A stretch of DNA of 64,000 nt from Gammaproteobacteria bacterium (GCA_013288135.1 JABDCL010000001.1:124001-188000); one strand, 5' to 3'. Positions 37,830-46,677 are shown, counted from the first letter of the stretch. Notes: generated by a model not told the origin, from the sequence alone. Made by a program: numbers and translations.

Positions 37830-37876
37830 TAAATCAAAATGCGGAAAATGATATAAAAGTTGGTCTTGTTTAATAT

Positions 37877-38329
37877 TTATTGGTAGTATTTGCAATTGCT
37901 GCGGCGACCCAGTTGATTTACGTTAACCTCTTTGCGTGATATAAGAACTGCTGCAGATTCTCGGTTTAAATCAAGCGCACGAAATAAAGCACTCCTTCGA
38001 AAAGCTGGATTTGCATATTCGCGAAGCACTAAAACCGGTCCGGTCATATAAGGCCTTTGCAAACTTTCTTCAAAAAATTCAACATTAGGGTTAGCTCCAT
38101 GATCAAGCAAAATTTTCACCACTTTTGGGTGCTTAAGAACTAAAGCTAATAGTGTTTCACCCGTATTTTTATCTACTGGATCATTAATACCTAACTCTAA
38201 CACTGCCTTTCGGTCTACTCCTGCGGGAAGAGGAATGTTCGCAAGAACTTCAAGAACTGCAGGGGGTAAGTCTCCTATTTTTTTCACAGCACCAGATGAT
38301 TTGGAAGGAGGAGGGATATGTCTTGCCAT
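37877..38329 (-). CDS. Truncated ankyrin-repeat protein, paralogue of the gene at 42332
   Basis: A 150-residue protein whose N-terminal part parallels residues about 24-155 of the 406-residue ankyrin protein at 42332-43552: both have GDLPP near the start, a TGET-L-LAL segment, VVKILLDHGANPNVEFF against VVRSLLKFGVDPNVRFF, and a matching later repeat. It ends abruptly after VNVNQLG with RRSNCKYYQ, where the paralogue continues for another 250 residues. AGGAG precedes the ATG, so it may still be expressed. It is either a short paralogue or a 3'-deleted one. Confidence 0.75.
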   Translation of the reverse strand: MARHIPPPSKSSGAVKKIGDLPPAVLEVLANIPLPAGVDRKAVLELGINDPVDKNTGETLLALVLKHPKVVKILLDHGANPNVEFFEESLQRPYMTGPVLVLREYANPAFRRSALFRALDLNRESAAVLISRKEVNVNQLGRRSNCKYYQ

Positions 38330-38482
38330 ATTAATCTCCTTAAAATAAAGTTTTATCTTATATTTTAACTATAGGATAATATTTGACATTTTACAAAACT
38401 AATAACCATGGAAACCGTGTAGGTAAACAGATCTGAGATGACGAGAAATTTCAATTTTTTGAAACTAGCTCATCGCAAGAAA

Positions 38483-39298
38483 TTAAAACAGATAATTAAG
38501 ACCAATACTCAAGATACTCTGGGTATAATTCCCAGTTAATTTAATCCCATTTCCAGGTTGAATTCTTAAACCTTGTGCCAATGTGATATAACGATAACCC
38601 CCATCCACATACCAGCGATTTAAAAATCCAATTCGCAAACCTAAACCAACCTGCCAAGCAAGATTAAGAGATTTATTTGTGGTATTTGCAATTGCAGCGG
38701 GTGATAACGTTGAATTAACGCTATTGGCTGAAACACCAACCCCTGCGGTTAAATAAGGTAAAAATCTGGAAAACCCCGTAATATCATAATAAACATTTGC
38801 TAAAACGGTATTGTTTTTAATTTGAGAAGTTAAGCTTGTTGTAAGACCAGTCCCTAAAAAAAATGGGCTAGCAGAATATTGAAAATTCTTATTCACTAAA
38901 TATTCTACATCCATTCTCATGGAGGGTGAGAATACATACCCAATAGCAAATTCTAATCCTGCTTGACTCTTACTTTGGCTTTTTTGTGCAAGCGTGCCTC
39001 CTCCCGCGTTCTTTAAAGTATTTAATGATAAATGACCTTGATTAACACGGACACGAGCATAATAGTGTTTAGTTTCTCGCATAGGGATTGCTTCTTCGAT
39101 TTCTAATTGTTGTCGGGGTGTTAAGGGATCACCGCCTGTTACTGCTTTACGAAAACGACTTGATTGAGCATTCCCATAATAATCCACAGCGTTTTCGTCC
39201 CTTACTTCAAAATCCGCCCAAGCAAGTGGTACCATCATAGAAGAGCACATCAATGCCAAAATTTTATAGTTTCTTAATTTATTGCGTCCCAATTTCAA
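38483..39298 (-). CDS. Outer-membrane beta-barrel protein
   Basis: A 271-residue predicted outer-membrane protein. The signal peptide (basic start, then ILALMCSSMMVPLAWA) is followed by alternating amphipathic strands, for example HYYARVRVNQGHLSL, RMDVEYLVNKNFQYS, LPYLTAGVGVSANSV, WYVDGGYRYITLAQG, and a terminal strand SILSIGLNYLF ending in phenylalanine as BAM substrates do. I chose the TTG at 39298, with GGAGG seven bases upstream; an ATG eight codons earlier is the alternative. It follows ihfB on the same strand. It resembles small OmpA-like/OmpW-like barrels; the exact family is unclear. Confidence 0.78.
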   Translation of the reverse strand: MKLGRNKLRNYKILALMCSSMMVPLAWADFEVRDENAVDYYGNAQSSRFRKAVTGGDPLTPRQQLEIEEAIPMRETKHYYARVRVNQGHLSLNTLKNAGGGTLAQKSQSKSQAGLEFAIGYVFSPSMRMDVEYLVNKNFQYSASPFFLGTGLTTSLTSQIKNNTVLANVYYDITGFSRFLPYLTAGVGVSANSVNSTLSPAAIANTTNKSLNLAWQVGLGLRIGFLNRWYVDGGYRYITLAQGLRIQPGNGIKLTGNYTQSILSIGLNYLF

Positions 39299-39327
39299 TT
39301 TACAGCCTCCCAAAATAATCATTATTT

Positions 39328-39639
39328 TTACTCCTCTTCAACAATGGGATATTGCTCAGCATGACTATTAACCCGATCACGTAACTCTTTACCAGGCTTA
39401 AAATGAGCTGTGTAACTTTCTTCTTTTATAACATCTTTTCCTGTTTTTGGATTTCTAGCTTGTCTTCGTGGATGATGACGCACTGAAAAACTGCCAAAGC
39501 CACGAATTTCAATCCGATTTCCCCGTTCAAGAGCAAAAGACATTTGATCAAACGCAAGCTTTACCAACAATTCTGTTTCTTTAAAAGATAAATGATTTTG
39601 CTTTTCGAACAATATTTGAATTAACTGAGATCGCGTCAT
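39328..39639 (-). CDS. ihfB: Integration host factor, beta subunit
   Basis: A 103-residue HU/IHF-family DNA-bending protein. MTRSQLIQILFEKQ at the start, the arm GNRIEIRGFGSFSVRHHPRR near 40-59 and ARNPKTGKDV, then HFKPGKELRDRVN, follow the E. coli IHF-beta sequence closely. The proline that intercalates DNA is in the RNPKTG turn. It would pair with an alpha subunit encoded elsewhere. The usual rpsA neighbour is absent. Confidence 0.92.
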   Translation of the reverse strand: MTRSQLIQILFEKQNHLSFKETELLVKLAFDQMSFALERGNRIEIRGFGSFSVRHHPRRQARNPKTGKDVIKEESYTAHFKPGKELRDRVNSHAEQYPIVEEE

Positions 39640-39917
39640 ACCCTACCCCTTTTATCTCCCCAATATAATACACTACTCTAAAGAGAGTATCACGCAAATT
39701 GCATGAAACAGCCATTTAAAGTTACTAACCTAAAAATTAATACACTAAATTTAATCAAAAAATTGTATTTATTCCAAAAAAGTATTATTACTAATAATTA
39801 GGGTTGAGAAGAAATCCAAAAATAAAATTCAAAAAATAAAAAATAAGTTAAGTAAACCCATCCCCAAGGAAGGAGTGTATTAGGAATGTATTACACACAG
39901 CAAATAAGGGAGGTGTC

Positions 39918-40955
39918 ATGCTAAATTGGGAAAAAGTGAATGATGAAAGTGATGATGTACTTTTAGAAGAAATCTCGGAAGACAGTGAATTACAAAATGA
40001 ATTACAACAAGAAGAGCTTTTTGCGGAAGCAGAACCCACCCCAATAGAAGTAAGTCCCGAAACAAACTGGGAAGCACCTGATCCTTCGGATTCGGTGACC
40101 TCCCTTAAACAAAGTCGTAAACCAGATGCTGATCCTACTCAATTGTATTTGATTGAAATTGGTGCTTCTCCCTTATTAAGTGCGGAAGAAGAAGTGCATT
40201 ATGCACGTCTTGCACGTAAAGGAGATGAAAAGGCAAGGAATCATATGGTGCGTTGTAATCTTCGTCTGGTTGTCAAAATTGCACGCAGGTATTTAAATCG
40301 GGGTCTTGCGCTTTTAGATCTTGTCGAAGAAGGAAATCTTGGACTTATTCGAGCCGTCGAAAAATTCGATCCAGAACGTGGTTTTCGTTTTTCTACTTAT
40401 GCAACTTGGTGGATACGACAAAATATTGAACGTGCCATCATGAATCAAACCAGAACTATCCGTTTGCCCATTCATATTATTAAAGAATTGAATGTATATT
40501 TACGAAAAGCACGAGAAATTACACAACAATTAGATCATGAACCTACCTTCGAAGATATCGCCAAAGCATTGGATATCGCACCCGAAGATGTCAATCGACT
40601 GTTAAGACTCAATGAACGCACTTTATCGGTAGACACTCCCATGGGTGAAGATACCGAAAAACCTTTGCTTGAGGCACTCACCGATCATGATGCTGATGGC
40701 CCTGCTCAAATTCTAGAAGATAAAAATCTAGAAAGTCAGTTGGAAGATTGTCTTGGCATGTTAAATGAGAAACAACGTTCCATTTTATTACGACGTTTTG
40801 GCATGCGAGGATTTGAAGAAGCCACTTTAGAAGAAGTCGGCATTGAAGTAGGTTTAACCCGTGAACGAGTCCGTCAAATTCAAGTGGAAGCCTTAAAACT
40901 GTTGCGTTCGATTATGGAACAAAAAGGCATAGAACTTGCTACAATATTTTATTAA
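39918..40955 (+). CDS. rpoS: RNA polymerase sigma factor RpoS
   Basis: A 345-residue sigma-70-family factor of the stationary-phase type. Residues 1-70 are acidic. Region 1.2 is [21 protein letters not shown], region 2 [30 protein letters not shown] with [16 protein letters not shown], and region 4 has [20 protein letters not shown]. The run [17 protein letters not shown] matches RpoS rather than RpoD. GGAGGTGTC sits just before the ATG. nlpD, its usual upstream neighbour and promoter host, is absent. In intracellular relatives RpoS often governs the switch between life-cycle stages. Confidence 0.96.
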   Translation: MLNWEKVNDESDDVLLEEISEDSELQNELQQEELFAEAEPTPIEVSPETNWEAPDPSDSVTSLKQSRKPDADPTQLYLIEIGASPLLSAEEEVHYARLARKGDEKARNHMVRCNLRLVVKIARRYLNRGLALLDLVEEGNLGLIRAVEKFDPERGFRFSTYATWWIRQNIERAIMNQTRTIRLPIHIIKELNVYLRKAREITQQLDHEPTFEDIAKALDIAPEDVNRLLRLNERTLSVDTPMGEDTEKPLLEALTDHDADGPAQILEDKNLESQLEDCLGMLNEKQRSILLRRFGMRGFEEATLEEVGIEVGLTRERVRQIQVEALKLLRSIMEQKGIELATIFY

Positions 40956-40980
40956 TAACCAAACCCTCTCCCGGGCGCCC

Positions 40981-41008
40981 CTGTAGGGGCGGACCTCTGT
41001 GTCCGCCC
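40981..41008. repeat. GC-rich hairpin family TGTAGGGGCGGACC, copy 3
   Basis: TGTAGGGGCGGACCTCTGTG then TCCGCCC: a perfect eight-bp stem GGGCGGAC/GTCCGCCC (40987-40994 and 41001-41008) with a six-base loop. It lies between the convergent rpoS and DUF2970 stop codons. Confidence 0.7.
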
Positions 41009-41032
41009 AAAACCTGTCCCCGCCCAACTCCT

Positions 41033-41281
41033 TTAAGAAACACCATGCTGAACTAAAATTATTTTAACAATGGCAATTAGGGTTCCTACCAAAATTAAGC
41101 AAAAAATAACCCCAACAGTCACATACACCCACCAAGCATGTCCTCGGGTAAAATCGCGCTCCCTCACCTCACTGCTTTGGACCCCAAAAAAAGCGCCTAG
41201 AACACTGACAATGACTTGCCATAATGTTGGCTTACTAGGATCCGATTTTCCCATGATTTTTTCCACAATTTTGTTTACCAC
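41033..41281 (-). CDS. DUF2970 family small membrane protein
   Basis: An 82-residue protein with LWQVIVSVLGAFFGVQSSEV then RERDFTRGHAWWVYVTVG, and a C-terminal membrane helix (VIFCLILVGTLIAIVKIIL). The GAFFGVQS..RERDF segment is the signature of DUF2970. Function is unknown. Divergent from the ZapB-like gene. Confidence 0.82.
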   Translation of the reverse strand: MVNKIVEKIMGKSDPSKPTLWQVIVSVLGAFFGVQSSEVRERDFTRGHAWWVYVTVGVIFCLILVGTLIAIVKIILVQHGVS

Positions 41282-41310
41282 AAATTGTTTACTACTCTAC
41301 AACTCGAGCT

Positions 41311-41363
41311 ATGCTTAAGCTACAATTAACTTAAGTTATTATTTACAACTTAGCTTAAGTTAC
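41311..41363. promoter_or_regulatory. Three CTTAAG motifs upstream of the ZapB-like gene
   Basis: GCTTAAGCTACAA (41313-41325), ACTTAAGTTATT (41329-41340) and GCTTAAGTTACAA (41353-41365) lie in the 111-base divergent region between DUF2970 and the ZapB-like gene. The spacing of 16 and 24 bases is not uniform. They could be operator sites or chance AT-rich repeats. Confidence 0.35.
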
Positions 41364-41392
41364 AAATACGAGTTTCACAAAGGAGAAGGAAC

Positions 41393-41662
41393 ATGTCTAG
41401 TCAATTGTTACAGCAACTTGAAGATAAAATCGACAGTGCGATAGAAATTATTGAGCTCTTACACATCCAAATTGAAGAATTAGAAGAAAAAAATAGAGCT
41501 TTGCATGCTGATAATGCCGCTTTAAAAAATCGACAAACTCAGTGGGAGCAAAATTTGGCTTCCTTATTACGTAAATTGGAAGGAGCCGATCTAAGCCCTA
41601 TTAATCTTGAAACAAGCAAAATGGAAAGGTTTGAAGATGAAAAGGAAGAAGCGATCGCATAA
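41393..41662 (+). CDS. ZapB-like coiled-coil protein (TIGR02449 type)
   Basis: An 89-residue protein that is almost wholly coiled coil: QLEDKIDSAIEIIELLHIQI then EELEEKNRALHADNAALKNR. The size and heptads fit ZapB or the related TIGR02449 proteins found next to zapA in gammaproteobacteria, which help order the FtsZ ring. No zapA or 6S RNA follows; coq7 does. AAGGAGAAGGAAC precedes the ATG. Confidence 0.65.
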   Translation: MSSQLLQQLEDKIDSAIEIIELLHIQIEELEEKNRALHADNAALKNRQTQWEQNLASLLRKLEGADLSPINLETSKMERFEDEKEEAIA

Positions 41663-41711
41663 CATCTTACATTTGTTAATTAACTAATTAAATCTGTATT
41701 TTGATTTAAAC

Positions 41712-42335
41712 ATGCGACACTATACGCCGTTTGATAATTTCATCATTCGTTTTGATAAGCTTGTCCGCCCGTCAACTCAAGTGTCCATTTCTAATATTGA
41801 AATTGAACCCTCTCCCTCTCTCTCTGAAACGGAACGACAAAAATCTGTAGCACTCATGCGGATCAATCACAGTGGTGAAGTTTGTGCCCAAGCACTTTAT
41901 CAAGCACAAGCCCTCATTGCTCGAGAGCCCGCGCTTTCTGAAACATTTAAAGAAGCGGCTTCCGAAGAACAACAACACCTGGATTGGTGTGCCAAACGCA
42001 TTAAAGAGTTAAAGGGTCGAACCAGTTTTTTAAATCCTATTTGGTATTTGGGATCTTTTACAATAGGATTAATTGCAGGCTTGATGGGCGATAAAATCAG
42101 TCTGGGTTTTTTAGCAGAAACTGAACATCAAGTCGTTCATCATCTCGACAGTCATTTAGAAAAGATATCTCCTAACGACAAACAAAGTCGAGTTATCTTA
42201 GAACAAATGCGAAAAGATGAATTAGCGCATGCAACAAAAGCCTTAGACAAGGGGGGAATAGAATTCCCCAAACCTATATCTACAGTGATGTCCTTTGCCT
42301 CAAAAATAATGACGTTTACAACGAAATATATTTAA
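41712..42335 (+). CDS. coq7: Demethoxyubiquinone hydroxylase Coq7
   Basis: A 207-residue di-iron monooxygenase of ubiquinone synthesis. Ferritin-like iron ligands appear in MRINHSGEVCAQALYQAQAL (about 46-65), EEQQHLDWC near 85-93, and AETEHQVVHHLDSHL with RKDELAHA further on. It is the Coq7 type used by Legionella and Pseudomonas instead of UbiF. Its last four bases overlap the stop of the ankyrin gene on the other strand. Confidence 0.94.
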   Translation: MRHYTPFDNFIIRFDKLVRPSTQVSISNIEIEPSPSLSETERQKSVALMRINHSGEVCAQALYQAQALIAREPALSETFKEAASEEQQHLDWCAKRIKELKGRTSFLNPIWYLGSFTIGLIAGLMGDKISLGFLAETEHQVVHHLDSHLEKISPNDKQSRVILEQMRKDELAHATKALDKGGIEFPKPISTVMSFASKIMTFTTKYI

Positions 42336-43552
42336 GCAGCTGGCCTTGCGGGTTTAATGCTACCCATATTCATATCAGGATCTGATGAAGCTGTTACAGA
42401 TAATGATGCAGATACGGACGACGCAAGTGATCCGGGTGCTGAGAATCTCACAAAAGGTAACGGCAAAGGAGGTACCGAAAAAGGTGCCGCATCCAATCTG
42501 CCTGTCAATGCCTCAACTCTACTTTGTAATTCCATCATTTTACTTCTTAAAGTTTCTAATTCCTGCACTCTCTTTCTTAAAACAGCATTTTCATGTTCCA
42601 AAGAAATAACTCGTCCTTTTAAACCTTCAGCTTCAGCCTGTTTAACTAGCTGTTGTTGAATAATTGCGCCATAAGTCATGAGTTTTTTCCAAAAAACAGG
42701 AGTACGTGTCACACCCGAATAACCCACTAAATCCTCGATTGCGTAATCTGCTGTAAGTTTATATAGAGCTGCAGGAAAACAGGGGATATTGGCTGCAATT
42801 GCTGCTTCTTTTTCTCGTACAGAACATGCCATATAAATTGCATGAATGATGAGATTAGAATTTGAAGAGTGTTCTCTGGGATCATGTAGCTTTCTTCCAC
42901 CAGAACACATCAAATCTAAAACCGTCTCATTATCTGAACTTATTGCAGTTAAATAAATGTTCCTTTTTTCTAACAGCGGTCTTAACAAAATGGTATTATC
43001 ACACATAATGGCTACCATAACTGGAGACAGAGATGATTGACTAAAACCGCCTGCCCACGAATTAGGGCTAAGAGTAAAACCTTGAAGATTTGGATCAATA
43101 CTCGGACATGATATAAGGATTTCTGCAACCATTGGGTTTTCAGCAATAGCACGGATTAAGGCAGAAGTTTGAAACCTTGGATCTTCATAATTGGGTAATG
43201 GATTTGCTCCCACTACAAATTGAATGTATTTACTGTGTAACTCTGTAGAAAAAAACCGAACGTTAGGATCAACTCCAAATTTAAGCAAGCTCCTCACCAC
43301 ATCCGGATCTCCATTTTCCCCACAATGCAAAGCTAATATCGTTTCACCGGTTGGCAAAATAGGATCATGAATATCTATATCCTTTACTGCAGATGCTATT
43401 CTATCTTGTTCTTCTTTTGGCAATGCAGAAGCAGAAAGGGCTGGAGGTATTACAGCAAGCGCTTCAGGTGGTAAATCTCCCAAGACAACTTTAGGTCGAT
43501 CTAATCTTCTTTTTCGATCTCCGTCGAGGGAGGGTACTATAGTCGCTGCCAT
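42332..43552 (-). CDS. Ankyrin-repeat protein with C-terminal coiled coil
   Basis: A 406-residue protein. Residues about 45-230 carry ankyrin-type repeats (TGETILALHCGENGDPDVVR, FGVDPNVRFF, RFQTSALIRAIAENPMVAEI, PVMVAIMCDNTILLRPLLEK). Residues about 300-355 form a coiled coil (LKGRVISLEHENAVLRKRVQ..). The last 45 residues are Pro/Ser/Ala-rich. There is no signal peptide. AGGAG lies eight bases before the ATG. It is the full-length relative of the truncated gene at 37877. The ankyrin-plus-coiled-coil layout is usual for secreted effectors of intracellular bacteria; whether it is exported is unknown. Confidence 0.78.
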   Translation of the reverse strand: MAATIVPSLDGDRKRRLDRPKVVLGDLPPEALAVIPPALSASALPKEEQDRIASAVKDIDIHDPILPTGETILALHCGENGDPDVVRSLLKFGVDPNVRFFSTELHSKYIQFVVGANPLPNYEDPRFQTSALIRAIAENPMVAEILISCPSIDPNLQGFTLSPNSWAGGFSQSSLSPVMVAIMCDNTILLRPLLEKRNIYLTAISSDNETVLDLMCSGGRKLHDPREHSSNSNLIIHAIYMACSVREKEAAIAANIPCFPAALYKLTADYAIEDLVGYSGVTRTPVFWKKLMTYGAIIQQQLVKQAEAEGLKGRVISLEHENAVLRKRVQELETLRSKMMELQSRVEALTGRLDAAPFSVPPLPLPFVRFSAPGSLASSVSASLSVTASSDPDMNMGSIKPARPAA

Positions 43553-43666
43553 ATCTGGATCTCCTATTAATTAATAATTTACTTATTTCAAATGCTTATA
43601 TATCACAATGTATCACCCTAGGTCAAACGGTCGACACAAGTCCTGGCTTAAATGCAATCATCCGGT

Positions 43667-43698
43667 TCCCCACTTTGAAAAAGGGGGGTTAGGGGGGA
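43667..43698. repeat. GGGG/CCCC hairpin-like element
   Basis: TTCCCCACTTTGAAAAAGGG followed by GGGTTAGGGGGG, a C-run facing G-runs, GC-rich compared with its surroundings. It lies in the divergent region between the ankyrin and coiled-coil genes. Confidence 0.4.
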
Positions 43699-43799
43699 TT
43701 TTAGATTTAAAGTCAACCAACTAACGATTGCTTCATTTTTTTATTCCATGCTATTATTTTTTGCTGTTTATTATTTTTTAAAGATTAAAGGAGATTAAC

Positions 43800-45146
43800 A
43801 TGAAGGCATTAGATAGAGCTTTAGCTATGGCAAAGTTTGATAGAAACCGAGAAAACGCAAAAACCCATTTAACAACAATAGACTCTGCATACCCCACTGG
43901 TTCTGCTGCCTTATCAAGAGCAGATGCCTCTCTTACACAACTTGAAGTTGATTTGAAACGAGCCACAGAACAAGCTGCAGGAAGTGCAGTCCTCCTTGGT
44001 AAATTAGCACTAAAGAATACTGAACTTGCACTATTTAGAGCTAATATTCTTACAGCTCGCAAATTAGAATCAGAGTTCGCTACTGTAAGGGAACAAGCAA
44101 AAGAAGCACACGATGCAATTGTAAATCATCCTAAAAAAATCAAAGATGCTGATCCAGTTATCACTGCTCAAGAACCTATCATGGCAGCTCGCCTTGCAAC
44201 AGCAAATACTTTTTTAAGTACATCAACTTCTGTCGAAATAGCAATCAACAATACCAAACCTTCTGTCAATGTTCTTGTTCAAGAAGTTGCTGATGATGCA
44301 GCGAAAAGAGCTGCTGCAGAAATGGCAAGAGTACAAGAAGCTGCTGACGCAGCAAGAAAAATTGCTGCTGAGGCTGAAAGATTGAGAGCGGAAGCTGAAG
44401 CCGCAAGAGTAGCTGCTGCAGCTGATGCCGCAAGATTACAAGCAGAACGCGACACACTACAAAGAGCAGCTGAAGTTGCTCAAGCTGAAAGACAAGCAGA
44501 ACGTGAAAGAATGAGAAGAGAGGCTGAAGAAGCTGCAAAAAGAGATGAGGACGCCTTGGCAGCACTTCGAGCAGAAATAGAAGCAAATGCAAAAAGACGT
44601 GCTGAAGAAAATAGAAAACAAATGGAGGCATTACGGAATCAAATGGCTATTCAAGCTGCAGAAGATGAAAGACGTACTGAAGCACTACGAACTATAGCAC
44701 TAACTGCAGTAAGTCGAGCCAACACTGCAGGTGAAGCACTTGGAGCTGCTGCAGCTATCGATGGCGCTAGAATAAGCGCGATAGAAGACGCTTTATCTGG
44801 ATCCACTGATGGCTCGACTACGGATCCTGTATCCGCTGCAGGTGCAACTCCTCCTCGAATGTTCCTTGTATCCAGTGGAGTCGAACCTCATCCTAGTTTA
44901 GCAGCTCTCGCAGTAGGTTCAGCTTCAGCATCAACTCCACCAGCGCCTACTGTAGCTGATGATCATAATGCAAGAGCTGAAGGCCAGCCGCCTGCATCAT
45001 CACCCGAAGGTCAACATGTTGCGACACCCCCTGGAGGTCCTGCAACAGTAGGAGCATCAGCAGCAGTAGCAGGTGAGCCGTCAACAACTGAACCCGGAGA
45101 ATCAGAATCCCCAAGAGCAGCTACAAAAAGAGCGCAAATCTACTAA
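43800..45146 (+). CDS. 448-residue Ala/Glu/Arg-rich coiled-coil protein
   Basis: I do not recognise a family. Residues 1-155 are helical (DASLTQLEVDLKRATEQAAG). Residues about 160-300 form a long coiled coil of the type EAERLRAEAEAARVAAAADA. The last 110 residues are Ala/Pro/Ser/Thr-rich, with PPASSPEGQ and TEPGESESPRAATKRA near the end. No signal peptide or membrane helix. AAGGAG precedes the ATG. The design (helical head, coiled coil, disordered tail) is similar to that of the protein at 20149 though the sequences differ. Possibly structural or host-directed. Confidence 0.75.
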   Translation: MKALDRALAMAKFDRNRENAKTHLTTIDSAYPTGSAALSRADASLTQLEVDLKRATEQAAGSAVLLGKLALKNTELALFRANILTARKLESEFATVREQAKEAHDAIVNHPKKIKDADPVITAQEPIMAARLATANTFLSTSTSVEIAINNTKPSVNVLVQEVADDAAKRAAAEMARVQEAADAARKIAAEAERLRAEAEAARVAAAADAARLQAERDTLQRAAEVAQAERQAERERMRREAEEAAKRDEDALAALRAEIEANAKRRAEENRKQMEALRNQMAIQAAEDERRTEALRTIALTAVSRANTAGEALGAAAAIDGARISAIEDALSGSTDGSTTDPVSAAGATPPRMFLVSSGVEPHPSLAALAVGSASASTPPAPTVADDHNARAEGQPPASSPEGQHVATPPGGPATVGASAAVAGEPSTTEPGESESPRAATKRAQIY

Positions 45147-45165
45147 ATTAAAGACCGCGAGGGTT

Positions 45166-45225
45166 GGGGGATTGACAGTCCCCCTAAAATGGGGTCAGAT
45201 CTGGGGTCTGACCCCATCTATTTTT
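45166..45225 (+). terminator. Double hairpin with T run after the coiled-coil gene
   Basis: GGGGGA-TTGACAG-TCCCCC (45166-45184), then ATGGGGTCAGA-TCTGGGG-TCTGACCCCAT (45189-45217, perfect 11-bp stem), then CTATTTTT (45218-45225). The second hairpin plus T run looks like a rho-independent terminator. It touches the 5' end of tRNA-Met, so that tRNA must be made by read-through or from a promoter within this element. Confidence 0.6.
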
Positions 45226-45302
45226 GGCTATGTAGCTCAGCTGGTTAGAGCGCGGCACTCATAATGCTGAGGTCGGTGGTTCGAGTCCACCCATAGCCAC
45301 CA
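45226..45302 (+). tRNA. tRNA-Met (anticodon CAT)
   Basis: 77 bases: acceptor GGCTATG/CATAGCC, anticodon stem CGGCA/TGCTG with loop CTCATAA (CAT), T-arm GGTGG-TTCGAGT-CCACC, encoded CCA. The paired first base (G-C) marks it as elongator, not initiator. A CAT anticodon could also be an isoleucine tRNA with lysidine; the body reads as Met. Confidence 0.92.
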
Positions 45303-45321
45303 TATCTCTGGATTTTAATAA

Positions 45322-46656
45322 ATGAAAACGGTATTTATTCAAACACAAGGCTGCCAAATGAACGAGTACGATTCCTCACGAATGATCGACTTGTTAAAAT
45401 CTACCCATGGCCTTGAATCTGTCGATTCCCCTGAAAAAGCTGATCTTTTATTATTGAATACCTGTTCTATTCGAGAAAAAGCCCAAGAAAAAGTATTTTC
45501 TGAATTAGGACGTTGGCGACCTCTAAAAGAAAAACGTCCAGAAATCGTGATAGGCGTTGGCGGTTGTGTTGCCAGTCAAGAAGGAGCCGCATTACAAAAA
45601 CGTGCACCCTATGTAGACATCGTATTCGGCCCACAAACTCTTCATAGATTGCCGAATATGTTAAACAGTGTTACAAAAACACGAAATCCAATGGTGGATA
45701 TTTCGTTCCCAGAAATCGAAAAATTTGACAAACTTCCTAATCCAACGCCAGACGGTCCAACTGCCTATGTTTCTATTATGGAAGGATGCAGTAAATACTG
45801 TAGTTTTTGTGTGGTTCCTTATACCCGTGGTGAAGAAGTCAGCCGCCCTTTTGATGATGTCCTTCATGAAATCGTTGTTTTAGCCAATCAAGGTGTACGT
45901 GAAATCACGCTACTGGGTCAAAATGTCAATGCCTACCGAGGCACAATGCATACAGGCGAAGTTGCTGATCTCGCGCTGCTACTGACGTATATTGCCGAAA
46001 TTGATAACATTATGCGGATCCGTTTTACTACTTCTCATCCTGCTGAATTTTCTGACCGATTATTACAAGCGTATGCCGATATCCCTAAACTGGCTAATCA
46101 TTTACATTTGCCGGTACAAAGTGGTTCTGACCGAATATTACGTTTAATGAAACGCGGATATACGGCTGCAGACTATAAAACAAAAATTCAAAAATTGCGT
46201 GCAATTCGATCAAATATTAGTATTACCTCTGATTTTATTGTCGGATTTCCGGATGAAACTGAAAGTGATTTTCAAGCAACTTTAGATTTAGTTCATGAAC
46301 TTGAATTTGATCAATCCTTTAGCTTTATTTACAGTCCACGCCCTGGAACCCCTGCAGCCAATCTTCCTGATAACATTTCTCCTGAAACCAAAAAAATGCG
46401 CTTAAATATTTTACAAAATCGATTGGCACAATCTGCTCTCGCATTCAGTCAATCCATGGTTAATACCCAGCAAATGGTACTGGTCACAGGTTTCTCTAAA
46501 AAGGATCCTAAAGTGCTGTCTGGACGTACAGAGCATAATAGAGTTGTCAATTTTAAAGGGGGAGATCCTCGTTTAATTGGTCATTGTGTGCCGATACACA
46601 TTAACGAAGTTGTAACGAATACCCTGCGAGGTGAATACTTTGCGAGGGGAATATAG
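45322..46656 (+). CDS. miaB: tRNA-2-methylthio-N6-dimethylallyladenosine synthase
   Basis: A 444-residue radical-SAM methylthiotransferase that adds a methylthio group to i6A37 of tRNAs. The N-terminal UPF0004 domain has [21 protein letters not shown] and [11 protein letters not shown] (three cluster cysteines), the radical-SAM motif [15 protein letters not shown] lies near 157-171, and a C-terminal TRAM domain ends the protein. Follows tRNA-Met and starts the miaB-ybeZ-ybeY-corC run found in E. coli. Confidence 0.97.
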   Translation: MKTVFIQTQGCQMNEYDSSRMIDLLKSTHGLESVDSPEKADLLLLNTCSIREKAQEKVFSELGRWRPLKEKRPEIVIGVGGCVASQEGAALQKRAPYVDIVFGPQTLHRLPNMLNSVTKTRNPMVDISFPEIEKFDKLPNPTPDGPTAYVSIMEGCSKYCSFCVVPYTRGEEVSRPFDDVLHEIVVLANQGVREITLLGQNVNAYRGTMHTGEVADLALLLTYIAEIDNIMRIRFTTSHPAEFSDRLLQAYADIPKLANHLHLPVQSGSDRILRLMKRGYTAADYKTKIQKLRAIRSNISITSDFIVGFPDETESDFQATLDLVHELEFDQSFSFIYSPRPGTPAANLPDNISPETKKMRLNILQNRLAQSALAFSQSMVNTQQMVLVTGFSKKDPKVLSGRTEHNRVVNFKGGDPRLIGHCVPIHINEVVTNTLRGEYFARGI

Positions 46657-46677
46657 GTAAATTTATTTAAATTTACC
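46656..46677. repeat. AT-rich palindrome directly after miaB
   Basis: GGTAAATTTA-TT-TAAATTTACC, ten-base perfect arms starting at the last base of the miaB stop codon, followed by A-rich sequence. It may protect or end the miaB message. Confidence 0.45.

Noticed and set aside
41319-41392. 6S RNA expected near a ZapB-like gene.
   Set aside because: The intergenic stretch is too short and AT-rich, and neither zapA nor the usual folate cyclo-ligase gene is next to it.
42357-42659. Open frames antisense to the 406-residue ankyrin gene.
   Set aside because: They lie within the ankyrin coding region, have no ribosome site and resemble no protein.
43730-43799. PmrA-type CTTAATATT boxes upstream of candidate effector genes.
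   Set aside because: I looked upstream of 20149, 22090 and 43800 and found only AT-rich sequence without the paired motif.
44266-44631. A leucine-rich open frame antisense to the coiled-coil gene.
   Set aside because: It is the complement of Ala/Glu/Gln codons in the coiled coil, which gives Leu-rich sequence by chance.
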